Below the pieces are notes generated by a model. The model was given only the letters and a program-made list of their open reading frames with translations. It did no database searches and had not been told where the DNA came from. A stretch of 64,000 nucleotides of DNA, from assembly GCF_903815225.1 (NCBI RefSeq), contig NZ_LR813084.1, forward strand, positions 724,501 to 788,500, written 5' to 3'. Both the position numbers and the translations under genes were made by a program. This document shows positions 35,790-46,901 of this stretch, piece by piece (position 1 is the first letter of the stretch; every line of letters begins with the position of its first letter). This stretch comes from Delftia tsuruhatensis. Lineage in GTDB: Bacteria > Pseudomonadota > Gammaproteobacteria > Burkholderiales > Burkholderiaceae_C.

Positions 35790-35809
35790 ATGCCGTCTTG
35801 ATACGGCAT
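35790..35809. promoter_or_regulatory. Inverted repeat in the kdp upstream region
   Basis: ATGCCGT (35790-35796) and ACGGCAT (35803-35809) are perfect complements with a 6-base spacer, about 100 bases upstream of kdpF and 170 bases from the prfC start. This is a plausible place for a KdpE or other operator, but it does not look like the T-rich E. coli KdpE site. The function is an inference. Confidence 0.35.
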
Positions 35810-35907
35810 GCCCCAATCTCAACCCGCCTTTGACGGCCCCGGCCCTAGAGTTTTCCCCATCGCAACAACAGGTGCCGCCAGGCGGTGCCGATGCGGGAGA
35901 AATCCCT

Positions 35908-36006
35908 ATGACCCTCACTGAAATCACCGGCTGGCTGGGCGCCGTTGGCGCTCTGGCCCTGTTTGTCTACCTGGGATACGCCTTGCTGCGGCCCGAGCAG
36001 TTCTGA
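35908..36006 (+). CDS. kdpF: KdpF, small stabilising subunit of the Kdp potassium pump
   Basis: This 32-residue single-helix peptide (MTLTEITGWLGAVGALALFV then YLGYALLRPEQF) has the KdpF pattern, including the ending YALLRPEQF. KdpF sits between KdpA and KdpB in the membrane and stabilises the complex. A GGGAGAAA site lies just upstream of the ATG. It is the first gene of the operon and is too short for most automated calling. Confidence 0.9.
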   Translation: MTLTEITGWLGAVGALALFVYLGYALLRPEQF

Positions 36007-36016
36007 GGTGGCGCAG

Positions 36017-36100
36017 ATGCAAGACCTGATCTTTGTCGCCCTGAGCCTGGGCTGCTTCGCGGGCCTGCTGGCCTTCGTGGCGGCGCTGGGCCGCGTGTGA
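36017..36100 (+). CDS. 27-residue hydrophobic peptide between kdpF and kdpA
   Basis: This short frame encodes [20 protein letters not shown] then VAALGRV, a single predicted membrane helix. It has its own GAGGTGG ribosome site, starts 10 bases after kdpF and ends 19 bases before kdpA. Spacing and ribosome site suggest that it is translated. It resembles KdpF-like one-helix peptides in size but has a different sequence. Its function is unknown; a second small Kdp subunit or a regulator is possible. Confidence 0.6.
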   Translation: MQDLIFVALSLGCFAGLLAFVAALGRV

Positions 36101-36119
36101 TTGCGCAAAGGAGACTGCC

Positions 36120-37826
<1,707 letters not shown>

Positions 37827-37890
37827 GTTCACATCCTTCCCAAGCCCGCGCGGCCCGGTTCACGGGTACTGCGCGGCGGAGGTTACAGAC

Positions 37891-38598
37891 ATGAATGTTC
37901 ATACAAGCACGGCCGGCCGCCTCGTGGCCGGCACCCAAGAAAACACCCGGTGGTCCGCGCTGCTGGGCCCCAGCGTGCGCTGCGCGCTGTTCGTCGCCCT
38001 GGTCACGGGGCTGGCCTATCCGCTGGTGACCACGCTCGTGGCCCAGGCCGCGTTTCCCAAGGCCGCCAATGGCAGCCTGGTGGTGCGCCAGGGCCAGGTC
38101 GTGGGCTCGGCCCTGCTGGGGCAGGAGTTCGCCTCGCCGCGCTATTTCCAGGGCCGGCCCAGCGCCACCTCGGCGCCCGACCCCGACAAGGCCGATGCCA
38201 CGGTGGCATCGCCCTACAACGCCGCGCTGTCGGCCGCCACCAACCAGGGTGCGACCAACGGGGCGCTGGTGGACAGCGTGGCCGAGCGCGTGGCCGCCTA
38301 CCGCGCGCTCAACGGCCTTGCGGCCGATGCCGCCGTGCCGGTGGATGCGGTCACGGCCTCGGCCTCGGGGCTGGATCCGCACATCTCGGTGGCCAACGCC
38401 GAGCTTCAGTTGCCGCGCGTGGCGCGTGAGCGCCAATTGCCCGCGGCCCAGGTGCAGGCACTGCTGCGCCAGCAGATCGAACCCCGCGTGCTGGGCCTGC
38501 TGGGCGAGCCGCGCGTGAATGTGCTGCGGCTGAACCTGGCGCTGGACGACGTGTCGGCCGTGACGGCGCAGCCCGCCGCAACGGCCGTGAAGGAGTAA
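37891..38598 (+). CDS. kdpC: KdpC, accessory subunit of the Kdp ATPase
   Basis: This 235-residue protein has one N-terminal membrane helix (CALFVALVTGLAYPLVTTLV). It carries the KdpC motifs SALLGQEFASPRYFQGRPSA, SGLDPHISVANAELQLPRVA and the end region LLGEPRVNVLRLNLAL. KdpC raises ATP and K+ affinity in the complex. A GGAGG site precedes the ATG. The gene lies before kdpB, which starts 3 bases after its stop. The usual order in other bacteria is kdpA, kdpB, kdpC. Confidence 0.96.
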   Translation: MNVHTSTAGRLVAGTQENTRWSALLGPSVRCALFVALVTGLAYPLVTTLVAQAAFPKAANGSLVVRQGQVVGSALLGQEFASPRYFQGRPSATSAPDPDKADATVASPYNAALSAATNQGATNGALVDSVAERVAAYRALNGLAADAAVPVDAVTASASGLDPHISVANAELQLPRVARERQLPAAQVQALLRQQIEPRVLGLLGEPRVNVLRLNLALDDVSAVTAQPAATAVKE

Positions 38599-38601
38599 GC
38601 C

Positions 38602-40686
38602 ATGTCGCGCAAAACTTCCCTGTCGCTGTTCGATCCGTCGCTGGTGCGCGATGCCCTGCGTGATGCCTTCTGCAAGCTGGCGCCGAGTGCGCAATGGCGC
38701 AATCCGGTGATGTTCGTGGTCTATCTGGGCGCCATCTTCACCAGCCTGCTGTGGGCCCAGGCCCTGGCGGGTGAGGGCGAGGCGCCTGCGGACTTCATCC
38801 TGGCCATCGCGCTGTGGCTGTGGTTCACCGTGCTGTTCGCCAATTTCGCGGAGGCCCTGGCCGAGGGGCGCAGCCGCGCACAGGCCGCCAGCCTGCGCAG
38901 CATGAAGCGCAGCACCATGGCCAAGAAGATGGAGCAGCCTACCTACCAGAGTCGCTGGCATCCCGTGGGCGCCGAGGACCTGCGCTCGGGCATGTGGGTG
39001 CTGGTCGAGGCGGGCGACACCGTCCCGCTGGACGGCACGGTCATCGAGGGCGTGGCCTCGGTCGACGAGAGCGCCATCACGGGCGAATCGGCCCCGGTGA
39101 TCCGCGAGGCCGGGGGCGACTTCTCGTCGGTGACAGGCGGCACGCGGGTGCTGTCGGACTGGCTGGTGGTGCAGATCACGGTCAACCCCGGCGAATCCTT
39201 CCTGGACCGCATGATCTCCATGGTGGAGTCGGCCCGCCGCAGCAAGACGCCCAACGAGCTGGCGCTGACCATCCTGCTGGTCGGGCTGACGCTGCTGTTC
39301 CTGCTGGTCATCGTGACGCTGCGGCCTTACTCGTCCTTTGCCGTGGCGCTGACGGGCAGCGGCCAGGTCGTGGGACTGACCGTGCTGGTGGCCTTGCTGG
39401 TGTGCCTGATTCCGACCACCATCGGCGGCCTGCTGTCGGCCATCGGCGTGGCGGGCATGAGTCGCATGATGCAGGCCAATGTGATCGCCACCTCGGGCCG
39501 CGCCGTGGAGGCGGCCGGCGACGTGGACGTGCTGCTGCTGGACAAGACCGGCACCATCACGCTGGGCAACCGCCAGGCCAGCGAATTCCTGCCCGCGCCC
39601 GGCGTGACGGCCGCGCAGCTGGTCGATGCGGCCCAGTTGGCCTCGCTGGCCGACGAGACGCCCGAGGGCCGCAGCGTGGTCGTGCTGGCCAAGGAAATGC
39701 ACGGCCTGCGCGAGCGCGACCTGGCGGCCCTGCACGCGGTCTTCGTGCCCTTCACGGCCCAGACGCGCATGAGCGGCGTGGACATGCCCCAGCCCGACGG
39801 AGGTACGCGCAGCCTGCGCAAGGGGGCTGCCGACGCCGTGCGCCGCCATGTCGAAGCCCTGGGTGGCCAGTTCCCGGCCGCCATGCTCAAGGTGGTCGAG
39901 GAAGTGTCCCGGCGCGGCAGCACGCCGCTGGTCGTGGCCGACGGCGCCCGCGTGCTGGGCGTGATCGAGCTCAAGGACGTGGTCAAGCACGGCATCCGCG
40001 AGCGTTTCGCCGAGCTGCGCCGCATGGGCATCAAGACCGTGATGATCACGGGCGACAACCCGCTGACGGCAGCCGCCATCGCCGCCGAGGCCGGCGTGGA
40101 CGACTACCTGGCCGAGGCCACGCCCGAGGACAAGCTGCGCCTGATCCGCGAGCACCAGGCGGCCGGCCGGCTGGTGGCCATGACGGGCGACGGCACCAAT
40201 GATGCGCCCGCCCTGGCACAGGCCGATGTGGCCGTGGCCATGAACAGCGGCACCCAGGCGGCCAAGGAAGCCGGGAACATGGTGGACCTGGACAGCAACC
40301 CCACCAAGCTCATCGAGGTCGTGGAGACCGGCAAGCAGATGCTGATGACGCGCGGCGCGCTGACCACCTTCAGCGTGGCCAACGACGTGGCCAAGTACTT
40401 CGCCATCATCCCGGCCGCCTTCGTGGGCACCTATCCGCAACTGGCCGCGCTCAACGTCATGGGGCTGGCCAGTCCCGGGTCGGCCATCCTCAGCGCCGTG
40501 ATCTTCAACGCGCTGATCATCATCGTGCTGATCCCGCTGGCCCTGCGTGGCGTGCCCTACCGGGCCGTGGGCGCCGCCGCGCTGCTGAGCCGCAACCTGC
40601 TGATCTATGGCCTGGGCGGACTGGTCGTGCCCTTCATCGGCATCAAGCTGATCGACATGCTGCTGGTGGCCCTGGGCCTGGCCTGA
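38602..40686 (+). CDS. kdpB: KdpB, P-type ATPase subunit
   Basis: This 694-residue catalytic subunit hydrolyses ATP to drive K+ uptake. The phosphorylation motif is [20 protein letters not shown], the actuator motif is AITGESAPV, and [20 protein letters not shown] is the hinge motif. Membrane segments include [20 protein letters not shown], which is typical of KdpB. The start at 38602 overlaps no other gene and comes 3 bases after kdpC, which suggests translational coupling. Length is normal. Confidence 0.97.
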   Translation: MSRKTSLSLFDPSLVRDALRDAFCKLAPSAQWRNPVMFVVYLGAIFTSLLWAQALAGEGEAPADFILAIALWLWFTVLFANFAEALAEGRSRAQAASLRSMKRSTMAKKMEQPTYQSRWHPVGAEDLRSGMWVLVEAGDTVPLDGTVIEGVASVDESAITGESAPVIREAGGDFSSVTGGTRVLSDWLVVQITVNPGESFLDRMISMVESARRSKTPNELALTILLVGLTLLFLLVIVTLRPYSSFAVALTGSGQVVGLTVLVALLVCLIPTTIGGLLSAIGVAGMSRMMQANVIATSGRAVEAAGDVDVLLLDKTGTITLGNRQASEFLPAPGVTAAQLVDAAQLASLADETPEGRSVVVLAKEMHGLRERDLAALHAVFVPFTAQTRMSGVDMPQPDGGTRSLRKGAADAVRRHVEALGGQFPAAMLKVVEEVSRRGSTPLVVADGARVLGVIELKDVVKHGIRERFAELRRMGIKTVMITGDNPLTAAAIAAEAGVDDYLAEATPEDKLRLIREHQAAGRLVAMTGDGTNDAPALAQADVAVAMNSGTQAAKEAGNMVDLDSNPTKLIEVVETGKQMLMTRGALTTFSVANDVAKYFAIIPAAFVGTYPQLAALNVMGLASPGSAILSAVIFNALIIIVLIPLALRGVPYRAVGAAALLSRNLLIYGLGGLVVPFIGIKLIDMLLVALGLA

Positions 40687-40748
40687 TCCTTTGCCCGGGG
40701 TACCCGCCCGGCCCGGGCGGGCCCCGCCTCTTCGAACCCGAAAACAAG

Positions 40749-41636
40749 ATGACATCCGCAATCGCCTCTTCCTTCCTGTCCCGTTGTTCCCTGGCCGCGC
40801 TGCTGTCGCTGGCGGGCGCCTCCTGCCATGCGCAGGCCGAGACTTCCCCGGTCCATTCCTCCACCGTCCTGCCCCAGGAGCCTCGGGAGGTCCCGCAGTC
40901 TTCCGCCCCGGCCTACGGCCTCACCGGCAGCGTGGCGCTGCTCAGCGACTACCGCTTTCGCGGCATCTCGCAAAGCTGGATGGGGCCGGCGCTGCAGGGC
41001 GGGCTGGAGCTGTCGCTGCCGCGCGGCGGCTATCTGGGCCTGTCCGGTTCCAGTGTTTCACGGCACAGCTATCTCGACGGACGGGCGCTGGAACTGGACC
41101 TGTACGGTGGCTGGCGCACCGAACTGGCGCCGGGCTGGACCGGCGACATCGGCCTGCTGCACTACAACTACCCGGGTGCGCGCATTCCGCGGGCGGACGG
41201 TCCCGCAGTCCGCTACGACACGACCGAGGCCTACCTGGGCCTGAGCCACGGGGGATTCAACGCCCGATGGTCGCTGGCCCTGACGCCGTATTTCGGGCTG
41301 CGCGGCAGCACGGCGGGCGTGGCCTTCGCCGAGCCGCTGGCCGCGCGCGGCAGCTCGCGCGGCAGCAGCTACCTGGACCTCAACTACCAGCACCCGCTGG
41401 GCGACTGGGCCACGCTGGGCCTGCACGCGGGCTACACCGATGTGCGCAATTACGGCGAACTGTCGTACGCCGACTGGCGCGTCTCGCTGGCCCGCAGCTG
41501 GGGGGCCTGGACCGCCACGCTGGCCTGGGCCACGACCTCGGCCGATGCGCGCTACTACCGCGCTGCCAACGCCGCCGGGCAGATGCAGAGCCTGGGCCGC
41601 AGCGGCTGGGTGCTGTCGTTGTCGACCGCGTTCTGA
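40749..41636 (+). CDS. TorF-like outer-membrane porin of the kdp operon
   Basis: This 295-residue protein has a signal peptide ending SLAGASCHAQA and a beta-barrel of alternating strands, with the family motif LLSDYRFRGISQSWMGPALQ near the start. DLYGGWRTELAPGW and YDTTEAYLGLSHGGFNARW follow, and the C-terminal phenylalanine (VLSLSTAF) is the usual outer-membrane assembly signal. This type belongs to the TIGR02001 family, now called TorF-like putative porins. It sits between kdpB and kdpD, suggesting it supports K+ entry across the outer membrane. No direct functional evidence is visible. Confidence 0.85.
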   Translation: MTSAIASSFLSRCSLAALLSLAGASCHAQAETSPVHSSTVLPQEPREVPQSSAPAYGLTGSVALLSDYRFRGISQSWMGPALQGGLELSLPRGGYLGLSGSSVSRHSYLDGRALELDLYGGWRTELAPGWTGDIGLLHYNYPGARIPRADGPAVRYDTTEAYLGLSHGGFNARWSLALTPYFGLRGSTAGVAFAEPLAARGSSRGSSYLDLNYQHPLGDWATLGLHAGYTDVRNYGELSYADWRVSLARSWGAWTATLAWATTSADARYYRAANAAGQMQSLGRSGWVLSLSTAF

Positions 41637-41675
41637 AGCGCGACCGGATCCCTGTTCTGGTGCTAGTCTGAGGCC

Positions 41676-44387
41676 ATGCCCATTCCCGCCACTTCCGAGC
41701 CGCCTGTCCCTGGCGCGGCCCGTCCTGATCCGGATGCCCTGGTCGCGCGGCTGCGCCAGGAGCAGGAACAGGCGCTGCGCGGCAAGCTGCGCATCTACTT
41801 CGGATCGAACGCCGGGGTCGGCAAGACCTATGCCATGCTGGCCGCCGCACAGCGCGAACGCCATGCGGGCCGCGAGGTTCTGGTGGGACTCGTGGAAACC
41901 CATGGTCGCAAGGAGACGGCGCAGCAGCTGCATGGCCTGGAACAGTTGCCCCTGCGGGAGCTGCCGCACCAGGGGCGCGTGCTGCGCGAGTTCGACCTCG
42001 ACGCCGCGCTGGCGCGCCATCCGCGCGTGCTGCTGCTGGACGAGCTGGCGCACAGCAACGCGCCGGGCTCGCGCCATCCCAAGCGCTGGCAGGACGTGCA
42101 GGAGCTGCTGGACGCGGGCATCGATGTCTGGACCACGCTCAACGTCCAGCACCTGGAAAGCCTGAACGACGTGGTCGGCGGCATCGTCGGCATCACGGTG
42201 CGCGAGACCGTGCCCGACCAGGTCTTCGACGATGCCGACGAGGTCATCATCGTCGACATCTCCCCCGACGAGCTGCTGCGCCGCCTCAAGGACGGCAAGG
42301 TCTACATGCTGGAGCAGGCCGAGCGGGCCTCGCGCAACTTCTTTCGGCGCGGCAACCTGCTGGCGCTGCGCGAACTGGCGCTGCGGCGCACGGCCGACCG
42401 CGTGGACGAGGACATGCGCGACTATCGGCGCGAGCGTTCCATCGGCGCCGTATGGCCGGCGCGCGAACGCCTGCTCGTGGCCGTGGCCGGCAGTCCTGGC
42501 GATGCCGCCCTGGTGCGCCAGGTGGCGCGCATGGCCCGCCGGCTCGATGCCGACTGGATGGTGGTCTACGTGGATGCGCCCGAGCGCCAGCACCGTCCGC
42601 GCAGCGCCCAGGCCGCCGTGCTGCGCACCCTGGCCCTGGCCGCGCGCCTGGGCGCGGAGACGGCCACCCTGCCCGGCAACGACGTGGCCGAGGCGCTGGT
42701 GGCCTTTGCGCGCGAACGCAACGCCAGCCGCCTCGTGCTGGCCCAGTCGCCGCGTCCGCTGTGGTCGCCCTGGCGCTGGTGGTCGCGCTCCATGCCGGAC
42801 CGCATCGCCCGGCTGCATCCCGACATCGACGTGCTGGTGCTCTCCGGTGGCCTGCGGCCGGGCCAGGGTGCGGTCGCCGACGAGCCGGCACCGCCGGCGC
42901 GCCCCCGTCCATGGCCCTGGAAGGGCTATGCGGGCGTGACGCTGGCCTGCCTGGCAGCCACCCTGCTGGCCGAGCAGCTGCTGCGCATCTTCGATCCGGC
43001 CAATGTGGTCATGCTGTTCCTGCTGATCGTGGTGCTGTCCTCGCTGCGCTGGGGGCGTGGGCCCGGTGCCTGGGCAGCCCTGCTGTCGGTGCTGTGCTTC
43101 GACTATTTCTTCGTGCCGCCGCGCGGCTCCTTCCATGTCAATGACACGCAGTACCTGTTCACCTTCGTGCTGATGCTGGGCGTGGCCCTGGTCTGCGGCC
43201 AGCTCATGGCGCGCCTGCGGCACGAGGCTCGCGTGGCGGCCGAGCGCGAGCGGCGCGCGGGCGCCCTGGCGCGGCTGGCGCGCGATCTGTCGGGCGCGCT
43301 CACGCAGGAGCAGGTGGCCGACATCGCGCTGCGCACGGTGTCGGGCGTTTTCGAGGCCCAGGCCGGCCTGCTGCTGCCCGATGACAGCGAGCGCCTGCGC
43401 CGGGTGGAGGGCAGTGCCTGCGCCATGGACGAGAGCATTGCGCGCTGGTGCATGGACCACGGCCAGCCGGCCGGCCAGGGCACGGACACGCTGGCGGCCG
43501 CACCCGCGCGCTATGTGCCCCTGGCCGCACCTGTGCGCATGCGCGGCGTGCTGGTGCTGCAGCTGCGCCAGCCCCGGCGCCTGGAGGTGCCCGAGGAGCA
43601 GCGGCTGCTCGACGCCTGCGCCAGCCAGGTGGCGCTGGCGCTGGAGCGCCAGCATTTCGTGGCCGTGGCCCAGCAGACCCAGGTCGCCATGGAGGGCGAG
43701 CGCATGCGCAACACGCTGCTGTCGGCCGTCTCGCACGACCTGCGCACGCCGCTGACCACCATCCTGGGCGCGGCCGAGGCCGCCCGGCGCCATGTGCCGC
43801 CGGGGGACGCGGCCGACATGCTGGAGCAGGTGCGCACCCAGGCCCAGGCCATGCAGCGCCTGGTCGAGAACCTGCTGGACATGGCGCGGCTGCAGCAAGG
43901 CGGCGTGCACCTGCAGCGCGAATGGCTGCCGCTGGACGAAATCGTGGGCAGCGCGCTGCGCCAGATGCGCGCGCGCCTGCAGCGGCATCCGGTCAGCACC
44001 GACCTGCCCGCCGATCTGCCGCTGCTGCATGTAGACCCCGTACTCATGGAGCGTGTCCTGGTCAACCTGCTGGACAACGCCGCCAAGTACACGCCGCCCG
44101 GCACGCCGCTGGCCATCAGTGCGCGCGAAGTGGACGGCGAGCTGCAGGTGCAGGTGCGGGACGCGGGCCCGGGGCTGCCGGCTCACTTGCCGGCCCAGGC
44201 CCTGTTCGAGCCCTTCACGCGCGGTACGGCCGAATCCACGGTCTCGGGCATCGGCCTGGGTCTGTCCCTGGTGCGCAGCATCGTGCAGGCCCACGGCGGC
44301 CGCATCGAGGCCGCCGCCGCGCAGCCGGGGCCGGGCACGGTGATCACGCTGCATCTGCCCGTGCCCGAGCAGCCCGAGCTCGATTAG
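41676..44387 (+). CDS. kdpD: KdpD, potassium/turgor sensor histidine kinase
   Basis: This 903-residue sensor kinase has the KdpD N-terminal domain with Walker motifs (YFGSNAGVGKTYAMLAAAQ and VLLLDELAHSNAPGSRHPKR), followed by a USP-like domain. Four clustered membrane helices (YAGVTLACLAATLLAEQLL onwards) come next, then a GAF-like region. The histidine box is LSAVSHDLRTPLTTILGAA, and the ATPase has NLLDNAAKYTPPGTPL and GIGLGLSLVRSIVQAHGG. It should autophosphorylate at low K+ and pass phosphate to KdpE. The stop lies 10 bases before kdpE. Confidence 0.97.
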   Translation: MPIPATSEPPVPGAARPDPDALVARLRQEQEQALRGKLRIYFGSNAGVGKTYAMLAAAQRERHAGREVLVGLVETHGRKETAQQLHGLEQLPLRELPHQGRVLREFDLDAALARHPRVLLLDELAHSNAPGSRHPKRWQDVQELLDAGIDVWTTLNVQHLESLNDVVGGIVGITVRETVPDQVFDDADEVIIVDISPDELLRRLKDGKVYMLEQAERASRNFFRRGNLLALRELALRRTADRVDEDMRDYRRERSIGAVWPARERLLVAVAGSPGDAALVRQVARMARRLDADWMVVYVDAPERQHRPRSAQAAVLRTLALAARLGAETATLPGNDVAEALVAFARERNASRLVLAQSPRPLWSPWRWWSRSMPDRIARLHPDIDVLVLSGGLRPGQGAVADEPAPPARPRPWPWKGYAGVTLACLAATLLAEQLLRIFDPANVVMLFLLIVVLSSLRWGRGPGAWAALLSVLCFDYFFVPPRGSFHVNDTQYLFTFVLMLGVALVCGQLMARLRHEARVAAERERRAGALARLARDLSGALTQEQVADIALRTVSGVFEAQAGLLLPDDSERLRRVEGSACAMDESIARWCMDHGQPAGQGTDTLAAAPARYVPLAAPVRMRGVLVLQLRQPRRLEVPEEQRLLDACASQVALALERQHFVAVAQQTQVAMEGERMRNTLLSAVSHDLRTPLTTILGAAEAARRHVPPGDAADMLEQVRTQAQAMQRLVENLLDMARLQQGGVHLQREWLPLDEIVGSALRQMRARLQRHPVSTDLPADLPLLHVDPVLMERVLVNLLDNAAKYTPPGTPLAISAREVDGELQVQVRDAGPGLPAHLPAQALFEPFTRGTAESTVSGIGLGLSLVRSIVQAHGGRIEAAAAQPGPGTVITLHLPVPEQPELD

Positions 44388-44397
44388 AGTCGCTGCC

Positions 44398-45132
44398 ATG
44401 AGCACGCCCACCAACCGCATCCTGATGATCGAGGACGACCCCGGCATCCGCCGCTTCGTGCGCCTGGTGCTGGAGGACGAGGGCTGGCAGGTCTTCGAGG
44501 CGGACAGCGCGCGCCGCGGACTCATCGAGGCCGCGAGCCGCCAGCCCGACCTGGTCATCCTGGACCTGGGCCTGCCCGACGCCGACGGCAAGCAGGTCCT
44601 CACCGAGTTGCGCGGCTGGTCGCCCGTGCCTGTGCTGGTGCTGTCCGCGCGTGAGCGCGAGGACGAGAAGGTGGCGGCGCTGGACGCCGGCGCCGACGAC
44701 TACCTGGTCAAGCCCTTCGGCGTGCCCGAGCTGCTGGCCCGGCTGCGCGTGATGCTGCGCAGGCGCCAGCAGGTGGCGGGAGCCGGTGCGGCCGCACCGT
44801 CCAGCCAGGTGCAGTTCGGCCAGGTGCAGGTGGACCTGGCCACGCACGACGTGCGGCGCGCGGGCCAGGCCGTGCACCTCACCCCCATCGAATTTCGGTT
44901 GCTGGCGGCGCTGATCGCGGCCCAGGGCCGGGTGCTCACCCACCGCCAGCTGCTGATGCAGGTCTGGGGGCCGGAGTACCTGAACCGGGCCCACTACCTG
45001 CGCGTGCACATGGCCAACCTGCGCCAGAAGGTCGAGGACGAGCCGGCCCAGCCGCGCCATCTGGTGACGGAGCTGCAGGTGGGCTACCGGCTTGTCGGCC
45101 TGGGCGGCGAGGCCGTTGCGGGATCGGTATAA
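44398..45132 (+). CDS. kdpE: KdpE, response regulator for the kdp operon
   Basis: This 244-residue OmpR-class regulator has the receiver sequence ILMIEDDPGIRRFVRLVLED, the phosphoacceptor in LVILDLGLPDADGK, and KPFGVPELLARL at the end of the receiver. The winged-helix effector domain carries LTPIEFRLLAALIAAQGRVL and HYLRVHMANLRQKVEDEPAQ. It should activate kdp transcription when phosphorylated by KdpD. Its TAA stop (45130-45132) lies inside a TATAAT box of the next promoter, so the two transcription units abut without spacer. Confidence 0.97.
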   Translation: MSTPTNRILMIEDDPGIRRFVRLVLEDEGWQVFEADSARRGLIEAASRQPDLVILDLGLPDADGKQVLTELRGWSPVPVLVLSAREREDEKVAALDAGADDYLVKPFGVPELLARLRVMLRRRQQVAGAGAAAPSSQVQFGQVQVDLATHDVRRAGQAVHLTPIEFRLLAALIAAQGRVLTHRQLLMQVWGPEYLNRAHYLRVHMANLRQKVEDEPAQPRHLVTELQVGYRLVGLGGEAVAGSV

Positions 45133-45133
45133 T
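45128..45133 (+). promoter_or_regulatory. Consensus -10 box of the ahcY promoter
   Basis: TATAAT at 45128-45133 overlaps the kdpE stop codon and lies 9 bases before the riboswitch P1 helix, so transcription would start at or just before the riboswitch. No good -35 hexamer is visible at the usual spacing. Confidence 0.7.
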
Positions 45134-45141
45134 CAGCGCCT

Positions 45142-45217
45142 CTCCGAGGAGCGTTGCAGCGGCCCCCTGACCCAGGCGTGGCCGCGAGGCTCGGAGCACC
45201 CTACGCAACGACGCTCG
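45142..45217 (+). ncRNA. S-adenosylhomocysteine (SAH) riboswitch upstream of ahcY
   Basis: The P1 helix is CTCCGAG (45142-45148) with CTCGGAG (45190-45196). The P2 helix is GCGGCC (45159-45164) with GGCCGC (45180-45185). The pseudoknot strand GAGCGTTGC (45149-45157) pairs with GCAACG...CGCTC (45205-45216). These helices and the sequence CCGAGGAGCG-TTGC match the SAH riboswitch class, which is found upstream of ahcY in beta- and gammaproteobacteria. Binding of SAH should turn on the enzyme that removes it. Confidence 0.95.
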
Positions 45218-45248
45218 CCCACGCTTTCTGTGCGGTGAGCTTTTTTTT
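45213..45248 (+). terminator. Intrinsic terminator overlapping the SAH riboswitch 3' strand
   Basis: GCTCGCC (45213-45219) pairs with GGTGAGC (45234-45240), followed by eight T. GCTC at 45213-45216 is also needed for the riboswitch pseudoknot, so the two structures exclude each other. SAH binding should hold that strand and prevent termination, consistent with an ON switch for ahcY. Confidence 0.88.
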
Positions 45249-45294
45249 CGTCTCCCGCAGAACGTGGTTTTTCATTCATCTTTTGGAGAAAACC

Positions 45295-46725
<1,431 letters not shown>

Positions 46726-46830
46726 GCACCCCCTGAGCGGCTTGCGCCGCTTCCCCCTCTCTACTCGCTATCGCGAGGGAGGGGGACGACACCCTCGCGG
46801 CGGGGCGGCCCTTGCTCGGTGTCCCTGGGT
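46726..46830. repeat. Candidate dispersed intergenic repeat
   Basis: The stretch directly after ahcY reads CCCCCTGAGCGGCTTGCGCC, then TTCCCCCTCTC, CGCGAGGGAGGGGGACGAC and GGGGCGGCCCTTGCTCGG. It is GC-rich with internal inverted pieces (CCCCCTCTC with GAGGGAGGGGG). I recall very similar sequence in intergenic regions of Comamonadaceae genomes, so it is probably a dispersed, non-coding repeat. There is no second copy in this window to prove this. Confidence 0.5.
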
Positions 46831-46901
46831 TGGGCTCTGCCAGTTTGGGGTGTGGCGCCGCTTGGCGCCATTGATTTTTGAGATTTGTTGGGAGCGACGC
46901 T

